Shown here: one piece after another, positions 23,989 to 31,190 of the stretch
Numbering within the stretch: position 1 is the first letter of the stretch
How the letters are laid out: each line of letters begins with the position of its first letter
Source of the DNA: CAZNAQ01 sp964585585
GTDB taxonomy: Bacteria; Patescibacteriota; Patescibacteriia; Patescibacteriales; JAGXOH01
Assembly (NCBI GenBank): GCA_964585585.1
Contig: CAZPEL010000006.1
Location: forward strand, 1-31,201
DNA length: 31,201 nt
Direction: 5' to 3'
Notes under the pieces: model-generated
What the model was told of the DNA's origin: nothing
Database searches by the model: none
The model's input: the letters and a program-made list of their open reading frames with translations, nothing else
Made by a program: the position numbers and the translations under genes

Positions 23989-24402
23989 TTATTGTTCTTC
24001 TTTATCAAATATATTTTTTTGCCAGAAATAAAGTAAGAGAAAACAAATCACGGCTTGCAGGATATTGCCGGTGGAGACGGTTTTTTTGATGATAAAAGGG
24101 ACCAAAAGGATCAGGATGGGCAGGGCGAAAACTATTATCTCACTTTTTATCTTGTCCCGGTACTCCAGTTCCAGCACTATCTTTAAGTTCCCTTCTCTTT
24201 CCCTTTTCTTCTTTATTTTTTTGGAAAAATGCAATTTGGCTATAAACAGGACTCCGAAAACGGTTATCGGGATCAAAAATTTAAAGAATTCTTGGAAATA
24301 GGCGAAATTGCCCCAAAGCACGAAATAGACCAAGCAGAAGATTATTAAAAAAAGTAGGAACAAGAGGTTTATAAAATCAATAAAAAGATCTTTGGCATCC
24401 AT
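23989..24402 (-). CDS. Membrane protein, one-module paralog of the neighbouring 204-residue protein
   Basis: 137 residues. Two N-terminal hydrophobic segments (about 7-30 and 40-57), a basic KKIKKKREREGN linker (61-72) and one module with DKIKSEIIVFALPILILLVP and LLLYFWQKNIFDKEE. The N-terminus matches the 204-residue product at identical positions (I8-D9-F10, Y26-F27, L43-I44-P45, F49-G50-V51-L52, K56-L57, G71-N72-L73, D83-K84), so the two arose by gene duplication. It is 22 nt before that gene and 10 nt after the DUF2304 gene. Function unknown. Two or more copies of the module side by side could form a small hetero-oligomeric membrane complex. Confidence 0.7.
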   Translation of the reverse strand: MDAKDLFIDFINLLFLLFLIIFCLVYFVLWGNFAYFQEFFKFLIPITVFGVLFIAKLHFSKKIKKKREREGNLKIVLELEYRDKIKSEIIVFALPILILLVPFIIKKTVSTGNILQAVICFLLLYFWQKNIFDKEEQ

Positions 24403-24412
24403 AGTTTTAAGT

Positions 24413-24745
24413 TTAATTATTTTTTTTATTATCGATAGCGGTTTTTCGGACCACCCGGGTGATATTCTTTTCCATTTTGGCTATTTTTATCCTGATCCTA
24501 AAGACCAGATAAAAAAGAATGACCACGGCTATATAAAAAAGCACCTCGATGCCGGTTCCGGAGAAGCCCAGTTCCGCCACCAGTTTATCTATTTGTTTTA
24601 TAAAAATAATAGCCAGGGCCGCCGCTATCCAGAAGATCAGCCAAAACAAAAATTCTCCGCCCTTTATCTGTTTTTTGTATTTTTGCCAGAAAAGGCGGGC
24701 CAGGAAAAAAGAGATTATTATTAAAGCTATTATTTGTTGGAGCAT
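24413..24745 (-). CDS. DUF2304 family membrane protein
   Basis: 110 residues with three hydrophobic segments (about 3-20, 30-50, 66-84) and a basic C-terminus. The layout (QQIIALIIISFFLARLFW, a polar KKQIKGGEFLFWLIFWIAAAL stretch, then IEVLFYIAVVILFYLVFRIRIKIAKMEKNITRVVRKTAI) matches DUF2304, a family often found next to a dolichol-phosphate-mannose-synthase-like GT2 in bacteria and archaea. That pairing holds here: the GT2 lies just upstream, separated by a 77-nt repeat-bearing gap. The function of DUF2304 is not established; a helper for the membrane-bound transferase or lipid carrier is the usual inference. Confidence 0.75.
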   Translation of the reverse strand: MLQQIIALIIISFFLARLFWQKYKKQIKGGEFLFWLIFWIAAALAIIFIKQIDKLVAELGFSGTGIEVLFYIAVVILFYLVFRIRIKIAKMEKNITRVVRKTAIDNKKNN

Positions 24746-24757
24746 GATTTTTTGTTT

Positions 24758-24826
24758 GATATTGGATGTTGGATATTAGATAAAATTCCATTTTACCAGT
24801 ATCCAATATCAAGTATCAAGTATCAT
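24758..24826. repeat. Intergenic inverted word repeat between GT2 and DUF2304 genes
   Basis: GATATTGGAT (24758-24767) pairs with its exact complement ATCCAATATC (24801-24810). Variants of the same words repeat beside each arm (TTGGAT at left, AAGTATC at right twice). The hairpin lies in an otherwise tight operon and resembles the word repeats near 8203 and 31150. Confidence 0.55.
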
Positions 24827-25488
24827 TTAACTATTCTGGCTAACAGCAGATCTTTGATTATTCTGATCCCGCCTCCGAAATTTTGTCCAAAATCCCGGTA
24901 GATCACCGTGATCGGCACTTCTTTTATTTTCAATTGATTTTTAAAAGCTTTATGAATGATCTCGCTGCAATGGGCCATGCCGTCCTGTTCGATCCTTATC
25001 CGGGGGGCGGCCGAAGCCGAAAAGGCCCGAAAGCCGCTTTGGGGATCGGTCAGTTTTGCGCCTATCAAGATTTTGTTTACCACTCGGGCCAGGGGCAGGA
25101 TTATTCTTCTCTTTTTCCAAGGAATATGGGACCTATCTTCCAAAAAACGGGAGCCGAAAACTATATCCGCCTCCTCTTGTTGTATCGGCCTGACCACTTC
25201 TTTTATTTCCCGAGGCAGAAATTGCCCGTCAGCATCGAAATGAACTATTATATCCGCTCCCTTGTTCAGACAATATTGATTCCCGGTTTCCAAAGCCGCT
25301 CCTTGCCCCCGGTTGATTATATGACGGAGGACCGTTACCCCGTTTTTTTTGGCTTCTTTATAGGTATTGTCCCGGGATCCGTCGTCAACTACAACCACCT
25401 CTTCTACCAGGGGTTTGACTCGGGCTACCACCGCTCCGATGTTTTTTTCTTCATTCCAGGCCGGTATAACGCAAAATATTTTTTTCAT
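24823..25488 (-). CDS. Glycosyltransferase family 2, polyprenyl-phosphate sugar synthase-like
   Basis: 221 residues with GT-A fold: IPAWNEEKNIGAVVARV, VVVVDDGSRDNT, the FDADGQ motif (metal-binding DxD) and the acceptor-loop phrase LTDPQSGFRAFS, typical of dolichol-phosphate mannose synthase-like GT2 enzymes. There are no membrane helices. Such enzymes load a sugar from a nucleotide donor onto polyprenyl phosphate at the inner face of the membrane. The following DUF2304 gene is its frequent neighbour. It starts 1 nt after the pilB stop, so it depends on the pilB promoter, and the pilus ATPase and sugar enzymes are expressed together. Confidence 0.92.
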   Translation of the reverse strand: MKKIFCVIPAWNEEKNIGAVVARVKPLVEEVVVVDDGSRDNTYKEAKKNGVTVLRHIINRGQGAALETGNQYCLNKGADIIVHFDADGQFLPREIKEVVRPIQQEEADIVFGSRFLEDRSHIPWKKRRIILPLARVVNKILIGAKLTDPQSGFRAFSASAAPRIRIEQDGMAHCSEIIHKAFKNQLKIKEVPITVIYRDFGQNFGGGIRIIKDLLLARIVK

Positions 25489-25489
25489 A

Positions 25490-27214
25490 CTATCTTTGGG
25501 TCACCCGCAGTATTTCGTCAATGGTAGTGATTCCGTTTCTGGCCTTGATAAAACCGTCCTCGGTCATGCTTATCAGGCCGTCTTCGCGGGCTTGTTTCAT
25601 TATTTTTTCCTCCTCGGCTTGTTCCAGGATCAAGTTAGCCAGGTCCTCGGTGTTCTCCAGGACCTCATAAACGCCGACCCTGCCTTTGTATCCGGTATAA
25701 TTGCATTTTTCACAACCCTTACCTTTGTAAAAAAGTATATCCTTGAGCTTTTTTTGATTTTCCGAGATTACTCCTTCTTCCTGCATGGTTTCTATTATTT
25801 GGGGGACATTGAATTGTTTTTCCAGTTCTTTTTCCGTTTTTTCCGACATATTGTAGCTTTGGATGCAATTAAAGCAGATCTTTCGGACCAAGCCCTGGGC
25901 TATGACCAAATTAAGTGTTCCGGATAACAGATATAAGGGAACTCCCATATTACTGAGTCGGAAAATGGTAGAGATGGTGTCGTTGGTGTGCAGGGTGGAA
26001 AGAACCAGGTGTCCGGTCAAGGCGGCATGGGTGGCTATCTCGGCGGTCTCCTCGTCCCGGATCTCACCGACCATGATTATGTCCGGATCCTGCCGCAAAA
26101 AGGCCCTCAGGCCCTTGGCGAAAGTAAACCCTATTTTGGGTTTGACCTGGGATTGGTTGATCCGGGAAATATTGTATTCCACCGGATCCTCGATGGTGGA
26201 AATATTCACTTTGGGAGTATTCAGCAGGTCCAGGATCGTGTACAGGGTAGTGGTCTTGCCGGATCCGGTCGGTCCGGTTACCAGGATCTCACCGTGCGGT
26301 TTTTTAATGTTCCTTTTTACTTTATCCAGACTTTTTTCTTGAAAACCCAGCTCCTCCAGATTCATTATCCGAGCCCCTTCGTTTAAAAGACGCATTACTA
26401 TTTTTTCCCCGTGGAAAGTGGGGATAATAGAGACTCGGAAGGATATTTTGTATTTTTTGTTGTAGATCTTGAAACGGCCGTCTTGGGGCATGCGGTGTTC
26501 ATCTATCTTTAGATTGGCCAGTATTTTGATCCGGGCCACTATGCCGTTTTCCAGGGATTGGGGCAGGGTCATGATATCATGCAGGATGCCGTCAATACGA
26601 TAACGGACCATTATTTTCTTTTCCTCCGGCTCGATATGGATATCACTGGCTTCTTGGTAAATGGCGTGTTCCAATATTTTGTCCACCAATTTGATAGTGG
26701 ACATTTCCTTGGCCCGTTTTTCCAGGTCGGTCTTGGTTGCCTGCTTACCTTCTTCCTCCTGGGGAGCGCTGGTCAACTCCTGCTTGAGTTGTTTGTGATA
26801 TTTTTTTAAATGCTCCTCTATGCTATCCGGAGTGGTAACGTAGACCTTGGGTTTTAAGCCGGTCTTTTTTTTGATAAAATCGAATATTTCCAGTTGTTCC
26901 GGTTTGGTGGTGGCTATTTTGATCTCTTTTTTGTCTTTGGCAAAGGCGATCAAGCGGTGCACGGTAGCTATTTTCTCCGGAATGGCCATTAGCGCCTTTT
27001 TGTCCACTTTTTCTTTTGCCAGTTCCGTGAAAGGCAGTTTGTAGTATTGGGCCAAGATCCTGTAAAAAGGCCCCTGGGAGACAATGTTTTTTTTCAGGAG
27101 GTATTGGATCAAGCTTTCCCCCTTTTTATTGGCCTCTTTTTCGTGTTTATTCAGCTCCTCCTCATTAAGGATCTGGTTCTTGACCAGGATATTTTTTACT
27201 TTTCCCACTTCCAT
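25490..27214 (-). CDS. pilB: Type IV pilus assembly ATPase PilB / GspE
   Basis: 574 residues. An N-terminal MshEN/T2SSE_N domain (residues 1-150) with the c-di-GMP-type repeat pattern (LNEEELNKHEKEANKKGESL, then YKLPFTELAKEKVDKKALMAIP) precedes a short coiled linker. The hexameric ATPase follows: Walker A GPTGSGKT at 314-321, Asp box (ISTIEDPVEY), Walker B (DPDIIMVGEIRDEETAEIA) and His box (LTGHLVLSTLHTND). A tetra-Cys zinc site is seen in KICFNC and GCEKCNYTGYKGRVGVYE. PilB powers pilin insertion through PilC. It is separated from the rest of the pilus genes and heads an operon of glycosyltransferases. Retraction ATPase PilT is not seen. Confidence 0.96.
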   Translation of the reverse strand: MEVGKVKNILVKNQILNEEELNKHEKEANKKGESLIQYLLKKNIVSQGPFYRILAQYYKLPFTELAKEKVDKKALMAIPEKIATVHRLIAFAKDKKEIKIATTKPEQLEIFDFIKKKTGLKPKVYVTTPDSIEEHLKKYHKQLKQELTSAPQEEEGKQATKTDLEKRAKEMSTIKLVDKILEHAIYQEASDIHIEPEEKKIMVRYRIDGILHDIMTLPQSLENGIVARIKILANLKIDEHRMPQDGRFKIYNKKYKISFRVSIIPTFHGEKIVMRLLNEGARIMNLEELGFQEKSLDKVKRNIKKPHGEILVTGPTGSGKTTTLYTILDLLNTPKVNISTIEDPVEYNISRINQSQVKPKIGFTFAKGLRAFLRQDPDIIMVGEIRDEETAEIATHAALTGHLVLSTLHTNDTISTIFRLSNMGVPLYLLSGTLNLVIAQGLVRKICFNCIQSYNMSEKTEKELEKQFNVPQIIETMQEEGVISENQKKLKDILFYKGKGCEKCNYTGYKGRVGVYEVLENTEDLANLILEQAEEEKIMKQAREDGLISMTEDGFIKARNGITTIDEILRVTQR

Positions 27215-27238
27215 AAAGATGAACTATTAATTTTAATT

Positions 27239-27268
27239 ATTATATCATACGGACAAGACGATTGGCAA
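27239..27268 (-). promoter_or_regulatory. Promoter of the pilB-glycosyltransferase operon
   Basis: On the minus strand TTGCCA (27268-27263) and TATAAT (27244-27239) stand 18 nt apart, with TGA just before the -10 (extended -10). The start of transcription would be near 27232, about 18 nt before the pilB ATG. The -35 hexamer is identical to those at 6047 and 6062, suggesting TTGCCA is favoured in this organism. Confidence 0.68.
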
Positions 27269-27342
27269 TTTCCGGGACGGGGTTCGGTTTTAAATTTCCC
27301 CGTAATATGTTAAAGTAAAAATTAATCAATAAAAGGGTCAAT

Positions 27343-27759
27343 ATGATCGACTTATCTAAGGTTTATCATTATTTTTATACTGGAAAGGAAAAGGCAGCTC
27401 AGGTTTTAGGGGATGTCTTTGATTTTTTTTCCGTAAAGGTTTACTCTCTTATAGCTCTTTTCTTCGATCTTTTGGGGTGGATAATGGTGTTTTTTATCAT
27501 GAGCAAGAATAAGGAAGGGGCCATAGTCCTTCATTACAGCGTGGATTTCGGAGTGGATCTGATCGGGGATGCCTCTCAATTGATCGTGGTTCCGGTTTTG
27601 GGGCTGATAATCCTGATATCCAACCTGATCCTGCTTTTGATCTTAAACCAGCATAAATCCTTTAAATTTTTATCTCATCTCCTTTTGGCCGTGGCCATGG
27701 CGGTGAATGTGTTTTTGACCCTTTCTTTGGTGCCCATCTATCTACTTAACTTTAGCTAA
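27343..27759 (+). CDS. Small multi-pass membrane protein upstream of mraY
   Basis: 138 residues with three hydrophobic segments (about 32-53, 78-100 and 108-133). The middle phrase VLHYSVDFGVDLIGDASQLIVVPVLGLIILISNLILLLIL resembles small CPR membrane proteins of the DUF1648-like kind, in which a LHY-x4-GVD stretch precedes a helix; I cannot name the family with certainty. It starts the wall-synthesis run, only 1 nt before mraY, so co-expression with peptidoglycan precursor enzymes is certain in layout. AAAGGG 7 nt before the ATG is the nearest thing to a Shine-Dalgarno motif in the window. Confidence 0.68.
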   Translation: MIDLSKVYHYFYTGKEKAAQVLGDVFDFFSVKVYSLIALFFDLLGWIMVFFIMSKNKEGAIVLHYSVDFGVDLIGDASQLIVVPVLGLIILISNLILLLILNQHKSFKFLSHLLLAVAMAVNVFLTLSLVPIYLLNFS

Positions 27760-27760
27760 T

Positions 27761-28816
27761 ATGGTTATTTTCTACATTATCAAAGTTCTGTTCCTGACTA
27801 TTGCCGCCTTTGTCTTTACCGTGGCTTGGACCCCTTTGTTGACCCATTTTCTCTATAAGTATAAATTGGGCAAAAAGATCCGGAATAACGGCCACACTCC
27901 GATCTTTAGCAAGCTTCACGCCCATAAAGCCGGAACTCCCACTATGGGCGGAGTTTTGGTTTGGGTAACCGTATTGATATTCATATTGTTTTTTTATTAC
28001 TTGGCCCGGATTTTTCCAAGTAGTGAATTCCTGGAGTGTTTAAGTTTTTTTTCCAGAAAAGAAACTTTGTTGCCCTTGGGAGTGTTGGTAGCCACCGCCG
28101 TGGTGGGCCTGTTTGATGATTGGCTGGATGTCCGGGGCAAGGGAGTAATGGGCGGAGGCGGATTGAATATGAAGCATCGTTTTTTGATCTATGCCGCTAT
28201 TGCCTGTGTCGGCGCTTGGTGGTTCTACTTCAAGCTGGATTGGACCGTTCTTCATGTTCCTTTTTGGGGCAATGTGGAGATAGCTTGGTGGTATATACCC
28301 TTCTTTATCCTGGTCATAGTGGCCACCGCTTTTTCAGTCAACGAAACCGACGGTCTGGACGGCCTGGCCGGAGGGAATTTGTTGACTTCCTTCGGGGCCT
28401 TTACCGTGATCGCTTTTATTTTGGGCCGGTATGACCTGGCTTCCTTTTGCGGGGTTATAGTCGGGGCTTTGTTGGCCTTTTTATGGTTCAATATTCCTCC
28501 GGCTCGATTCTATATGGGGGATACCGGGGCTATGAGTTTGGGGATTACCCTGGGAGTGATAGCCATGCTTACCAATACCGCCTTGATCCTGCCGGTCATA
28601 GGATTCGTGTTCGTGATCGAGTCCCTGTCCGTTATACTCCAGGTTCTTTCCAAAAGGCTGCGCCGGGGCAAGAAGCTTTTCAAATCGGCCCCTTTTCACC
28701 ACCACCTCCAAGCCATTGGTTGGGGCGAGGCCAAGATCGTGATGCGCTTGTGGGTCATAGCCGGGATGAGCTCCGCTTTGGGTATGATAATATTCTTGTT
28801 GGACAGATTTTTATAA
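27761..28816 (+). CDS. mraY: Phospho-N-acetylmuramoyl-pentapeptide transferase MraY
   Basis: 351 residues, about ten membrane helices. MraY moves phospho-MurNAc-pentapeptide onto undecaprenyl phosphate to give lipid I. Family motifs are present: KAGTPTMGGVLVW, the DD pair D119-D120 in GLFDDWLDV, NETDGLDGLAGG (N194, D197), RFYMGDTGAMSLG and the PFHHHLQAIGW loop. All key acidic and His residues are kept. It lies 1 nt after the small membrane gene and 20 nt before ftsW. In most bacteria murD stands between mraY and ftsW; here it does not. Confidence 0.97.
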   Translation: MVIFYIIKVLFLTIAAFVFTVAWTPLLTHFLYKYKLGKKIRNNGHTPIFSKLHAHKAGTPTMGGVLVWVTVLIFILFFYYLARIFPSSEFLECLSFFSRKETLLPLGVLVATAVVGLFDDWLDVRGKGVMGGGGLNMKHRFLIYAAIACVGAWWFYFKLDWTVLHVPFWGNVEIAWWYIPFFILVIVATAFSVNETDGLDGLAGGNLLTSFGAFTVIAFILGRYDLASFCGVIVGALLAFLWFNIPPARFYMGDTGAMSLGITLGVIAMLTNTALILPVIGFVFVIESLSVILQVLSKRLRRGKKLFKSAPFHHHLQAIGWGEAKIVMRLWVIAGMSSALGMIIFLLDRFL

Positions 28817-28836
28817 AAAGGTAAAACCATCACCAG

Positions 28837-29979
28837 ATGTTTGCCAAAACCAAAAGAAAATTGAAGCAAATATTTCAGTCCGGCCGAGACGGGCATGAAA
28901 GCGATATGATATTGATCGCGGTCATTGCCATTTTGGTAGTGGCGGGTCTGGCCATGCTTTCCAGCGCTTCTTCGGTTTTGGCCTATAAGAAATTCGGGGA
29001 CAGCTACCATTATTTCAATCATCAATTAGTGGCGGTGGTCGCGGGGGCGGTTCTGTTTTTGGTCTTTTCCCGGATAAATTATTCCTTTTGGCGGAAATAC
29101 GCCATTTTTTTTCTCGGCGGATCCTGTTTGCTGTTATTACTGGTCTTTATTCCGGGGCTGGGAGCTACTTACGACAAGGCCAGCAGTTGGATAAATATCA
29201 TGGGTCTTTCCATCCAGCCCTCGGAATTGGTCAAGGTGTTCTTCTTGATCTATTTGGCCGCTTGGCTGGAAAGAAGAAAAGGAGACTTGGATACCATATC
29301 CTCCGGTATCGGCCCCTTTTTGTTGGTTTTGGGAGTCATTGCCTTTTTGATGGTCTTACAGCCGGATATCGGCACTTTGTCCATTATACTCTTCTCTTCG
29401 GTTGTTGTTTATTTCGTCGGCGGGGGTAAGATAAGCCATTTATTGGTGGTCGGCCTGTTGGGCTGTATTCTGTTGATGGGGGCCTATCATTCCATGTCCT
29501 ATGTCCAGGAGAGATTCCAGTGCGTGACCAACCCTCAAATGGACACCAGGGATAAGTGCTATCAAGTCAACCAATCCCTGATAGCGGTCGGTTCCGGCGG
29601 AATTTGGGGCCGGGGAGTGGGTCAAAGCCGGCAAAAATTCCTGTATTTGCCCGAAGTGACCGGTGATTCCATTTTTTCCATTATAGCCGAGGAGTTGGGT
29701 TTTATTTGTTGCTTTCTTTTAGTGTTTTTGTATTTTTTCTTGTTTTACCGGGGGGTCAGAATAGCTCAGCATGCCCCGGATAGATTCGGCCAGCTTTTGG
29801 CAGTGGGGATCGTTTCCTGGATAATGATCCAAGCTTTTTTGAACATCGGAGGGATGATCAATATTATTCCCATGACCGGAGTGCCCCTGCCCCTGATCAG
29901 TTATGGCGGTTCGGCCATGGCTTCGGCCTTGCTTGCTTTGGGAATTTTAGTTAATATCAGTAAATACACCACTGAATAA
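28837..29979 (+). CDS. ftsW: SEDS peptidoglycan polymerase FtsW
   Basis: 380 residues, ten predicted helices. FtsW polymerises lipid II during septation. Typical features are MILIAVIAILVVAGLAMLSSASS, the SIQPSELVKVFFLIYLAAW motif, the YQVNQSLIAVGSGGIWGRGVGQS stretch, PEVTGDSIFSIIAEELGF (holding the catalytic Asp of the family's PExxTDF region, here in the form TGD) and the C-terminal GVPLPLISYGGSAMASALLALGIL. The loop before YQVNQ has two Cys (QCVTNPQMDTRDKCYQ), possibly a disulphide. It could in principle be RodA, but its position between mraY and murG supports FtsW. murG starts 1 nt after the stop. Confidence 0.93.
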   Translation: MFAKTKRKLKQIFQSGRDGHESDMILIAVIAILVVAGLAMLSSASSVLAYKKFGDSYHYFNHQLVAVVAGAVLFLVFSRINYSFWRKYAIFFLGGSCLLLLLVFIPGLGATYDKASSWINIMGLSIQPSELVKVFFLIYLAAWLERRKGDLDTISSGIGPFLLVLGVIAFLMVLQPDIGTLSIILFSSVVVYFVGGGKISHLLVVGLLGCILLMGAYHSMSYVQERFQCVTNPQMDTRDKCYQVNQSLIAVGSGGIWGRGVGQSRQKFLYLPEVTGDSIFSIIAEELGFICCFLLVFLYFFLFYRGVRIAQHAPDRFGQLLAVGIVSWIMIQAFLNIGGMINIIPMTGVPLPLISYGGSAMASALLALGILVNISKYTTE

Positions 29980-29980
29980 A

Positions 29981-30010
29981 ATGCAAAAGTCAAAATTCAA
30001 AGATCAAAAA
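29981..30010 (+). repeat. Word repeat covering the murG start (left copy)
   Basis: The sequence from 29981 to 30010 is A-rich with the units AAAAGTCAAAATTCAAAG and GATCAAAAA. Its reverse complement aligns with 31154-31184 with about six differences over 30 nt. Thus inverted copies of one quasi-repeat bracket murG, and this copy supplies its start codon. Confidence 0.55.
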
Positions 30011-31078
30011 GAAAATAGATCCATCAGGATTTTTTTAACCGGCGGGGGAACCGGAGGTTCGGTTAGCCCGCTTTTGGCCGTGAAAAAGGAATTGGAGGAA
30101 GAGGGCGGAAACTGGGAATTCCTCTGGATAGGGACCAAGAACGGAGTGGAACAAGAAATGGTTTCCGAAGAGAATGGTCTAAAATTCCGGTCCATAACCG
30201 GAGGCAAATTGAGGAGATATTTTTCTTGGCAAAATTTTGTGGACCCCTTTAAGATAATAGCCGGTTTTTTTCAATCCTTTTTTCTCTTGCTTTTTCACCG
30301 GCCACGCTTGATAATCAGCGCCGGCAGTTTTGTCAGTGTTCCCTTGGTCTGGGCGGCCTGGGTTCTGAGGGTGCCCGCCTGGATCCACCAGCAGGATGTT
30401 AGGCCCGGCCTGGCCAACAAGTTAATGGCCCCTTTTGCCCGAAAGATAACCGTAACCTTTGAAAGCTCTTTAAGCGACTATGGCAAAAAAGCGGAATGGG
30501 TCGGCAACCCCATAAAGATAGATTTGGACCAGGAAATAGAAGATGATTTTTTCCAGATCAAACCGGACATACCGGTGATATTGGTTGTGGGCGGCGGAAC
30601 CGGAGCCCGGGCCATCAATGATCTGGTCAAGGCCAATTTGGAGAAACTTTTGGCAACAGGCCAAGTGGTCCATATAACCGGCCGGGACAAAAAGGAAATA
30701 AAGAATCGCCCCGGGTATTGCGCCTTTGAGTTTGTGGATCATGACTTGATGTTGGAAGCCCTGAGAAGAGCCCAGGTGGTGGTCAGCCGGGCCGGTCTGG
30801 GTTTTTTAACCGAGCTTTCTTATTTGGCCAAACCCTCTATTCTGATACCCATGCCCGATTCCCACCAGGAGGACAACGCCCGGGAATTTCAAAAAAAAGA
30901 AGCCGCCCTTGTCTTGGACCAAAAAAAATTGTCCGGAAAGGATCTGGTAAAAAACATCGAAAAAGTAATAAAAGACAAGGATCTGGCTAAAAAATTAAGC
31001 AGCAACATCCAAACCATGATCAAACCCAACGCCGCCCAAAGAATGGCAAAGATCATAAAGGATGTGGTGGATAATTAA
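29981..31078 (+). CDS. murG: UDP-N-acetylglucosamine transferase MurG
   Basis: 365 residues. MurG adds GlcNAc from UDP-GlcNAc to lipid I, forming lipid II at the inner face of the membrane. The N-terminal glycine loop is IFLTGGGTGGSVSPLLAVKKEL (residues 17-38), where the usual His after GGTGG is Ser27. Further blocks are RPRLIISAGSFVSVPLVWAAW, IHQQDVRPGLANKLMAPFA, VVGGGTGARAINDLV (donor loop), SRAGLGFLTELSYLAKPSILIPMP and SHQEDNAREF. No other murG is seen here, so this is presumably the working copy. The first ~12 residues (MQKSKFKDQKEN) are encoded by an intergenic-type word repeat and have no match in the fold. No other ATG lies between them and the glycine loop, so the start is set by the repeat. 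Confidence 0.93.
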   Translation: MQKSKFKDQKENRSIRIFLTGGGTGGSVSPLLAVKKELEEEGGNWEFLWIGTKNGVEQEMVSEENGLKFRSITGGKLRRYFSWQNFVDPFKIIAGFFQSFFLLLFHRPRLIISAGSFVSVPLVWAAWVLRVPAWIHQQDVRPGLANKLMAPFARKITVTFESSLSDYGKKAEWVGNPIKIDLDQEIEDDFFQIKPDIPVILVVGGGTGARAINDLVKANLEKLLATGQVVHITGRDKKEIKNRPGYCAFEFVDHDLMLEALRRAQVVVSRAGLGFLTELSYLAKPSILIPMPDSHQEDNAREFQKKEAALVLDQKKLSGKDLVKNIEKVIKDKDLAKKLSSNIQTMIKPNAAQRMAKIIKDVVDN

Positions 31079-31190
31079 TAATATAAAAAATAAACGCTAA
31101 GTTTAAAGTTAAAGGTTTGATTTTTTATCAAAAGGTTGTTTTCCGGAATAGTTTTGAGTTTTGAACTTTGCATTTTGAGTTTTGATATAT
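31079..31190. repeat. Word-repeat-filled gap after murG
   Basis: This short gap contains a TTTGAT/ATCAAA hairpin, two direct copies of TTTTGAGTTTTGA (31152-31164 and 31173-31185) and the inverted partner of the murG start repeat. I see no terminator with a strong stem. Confidence 0.6.
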
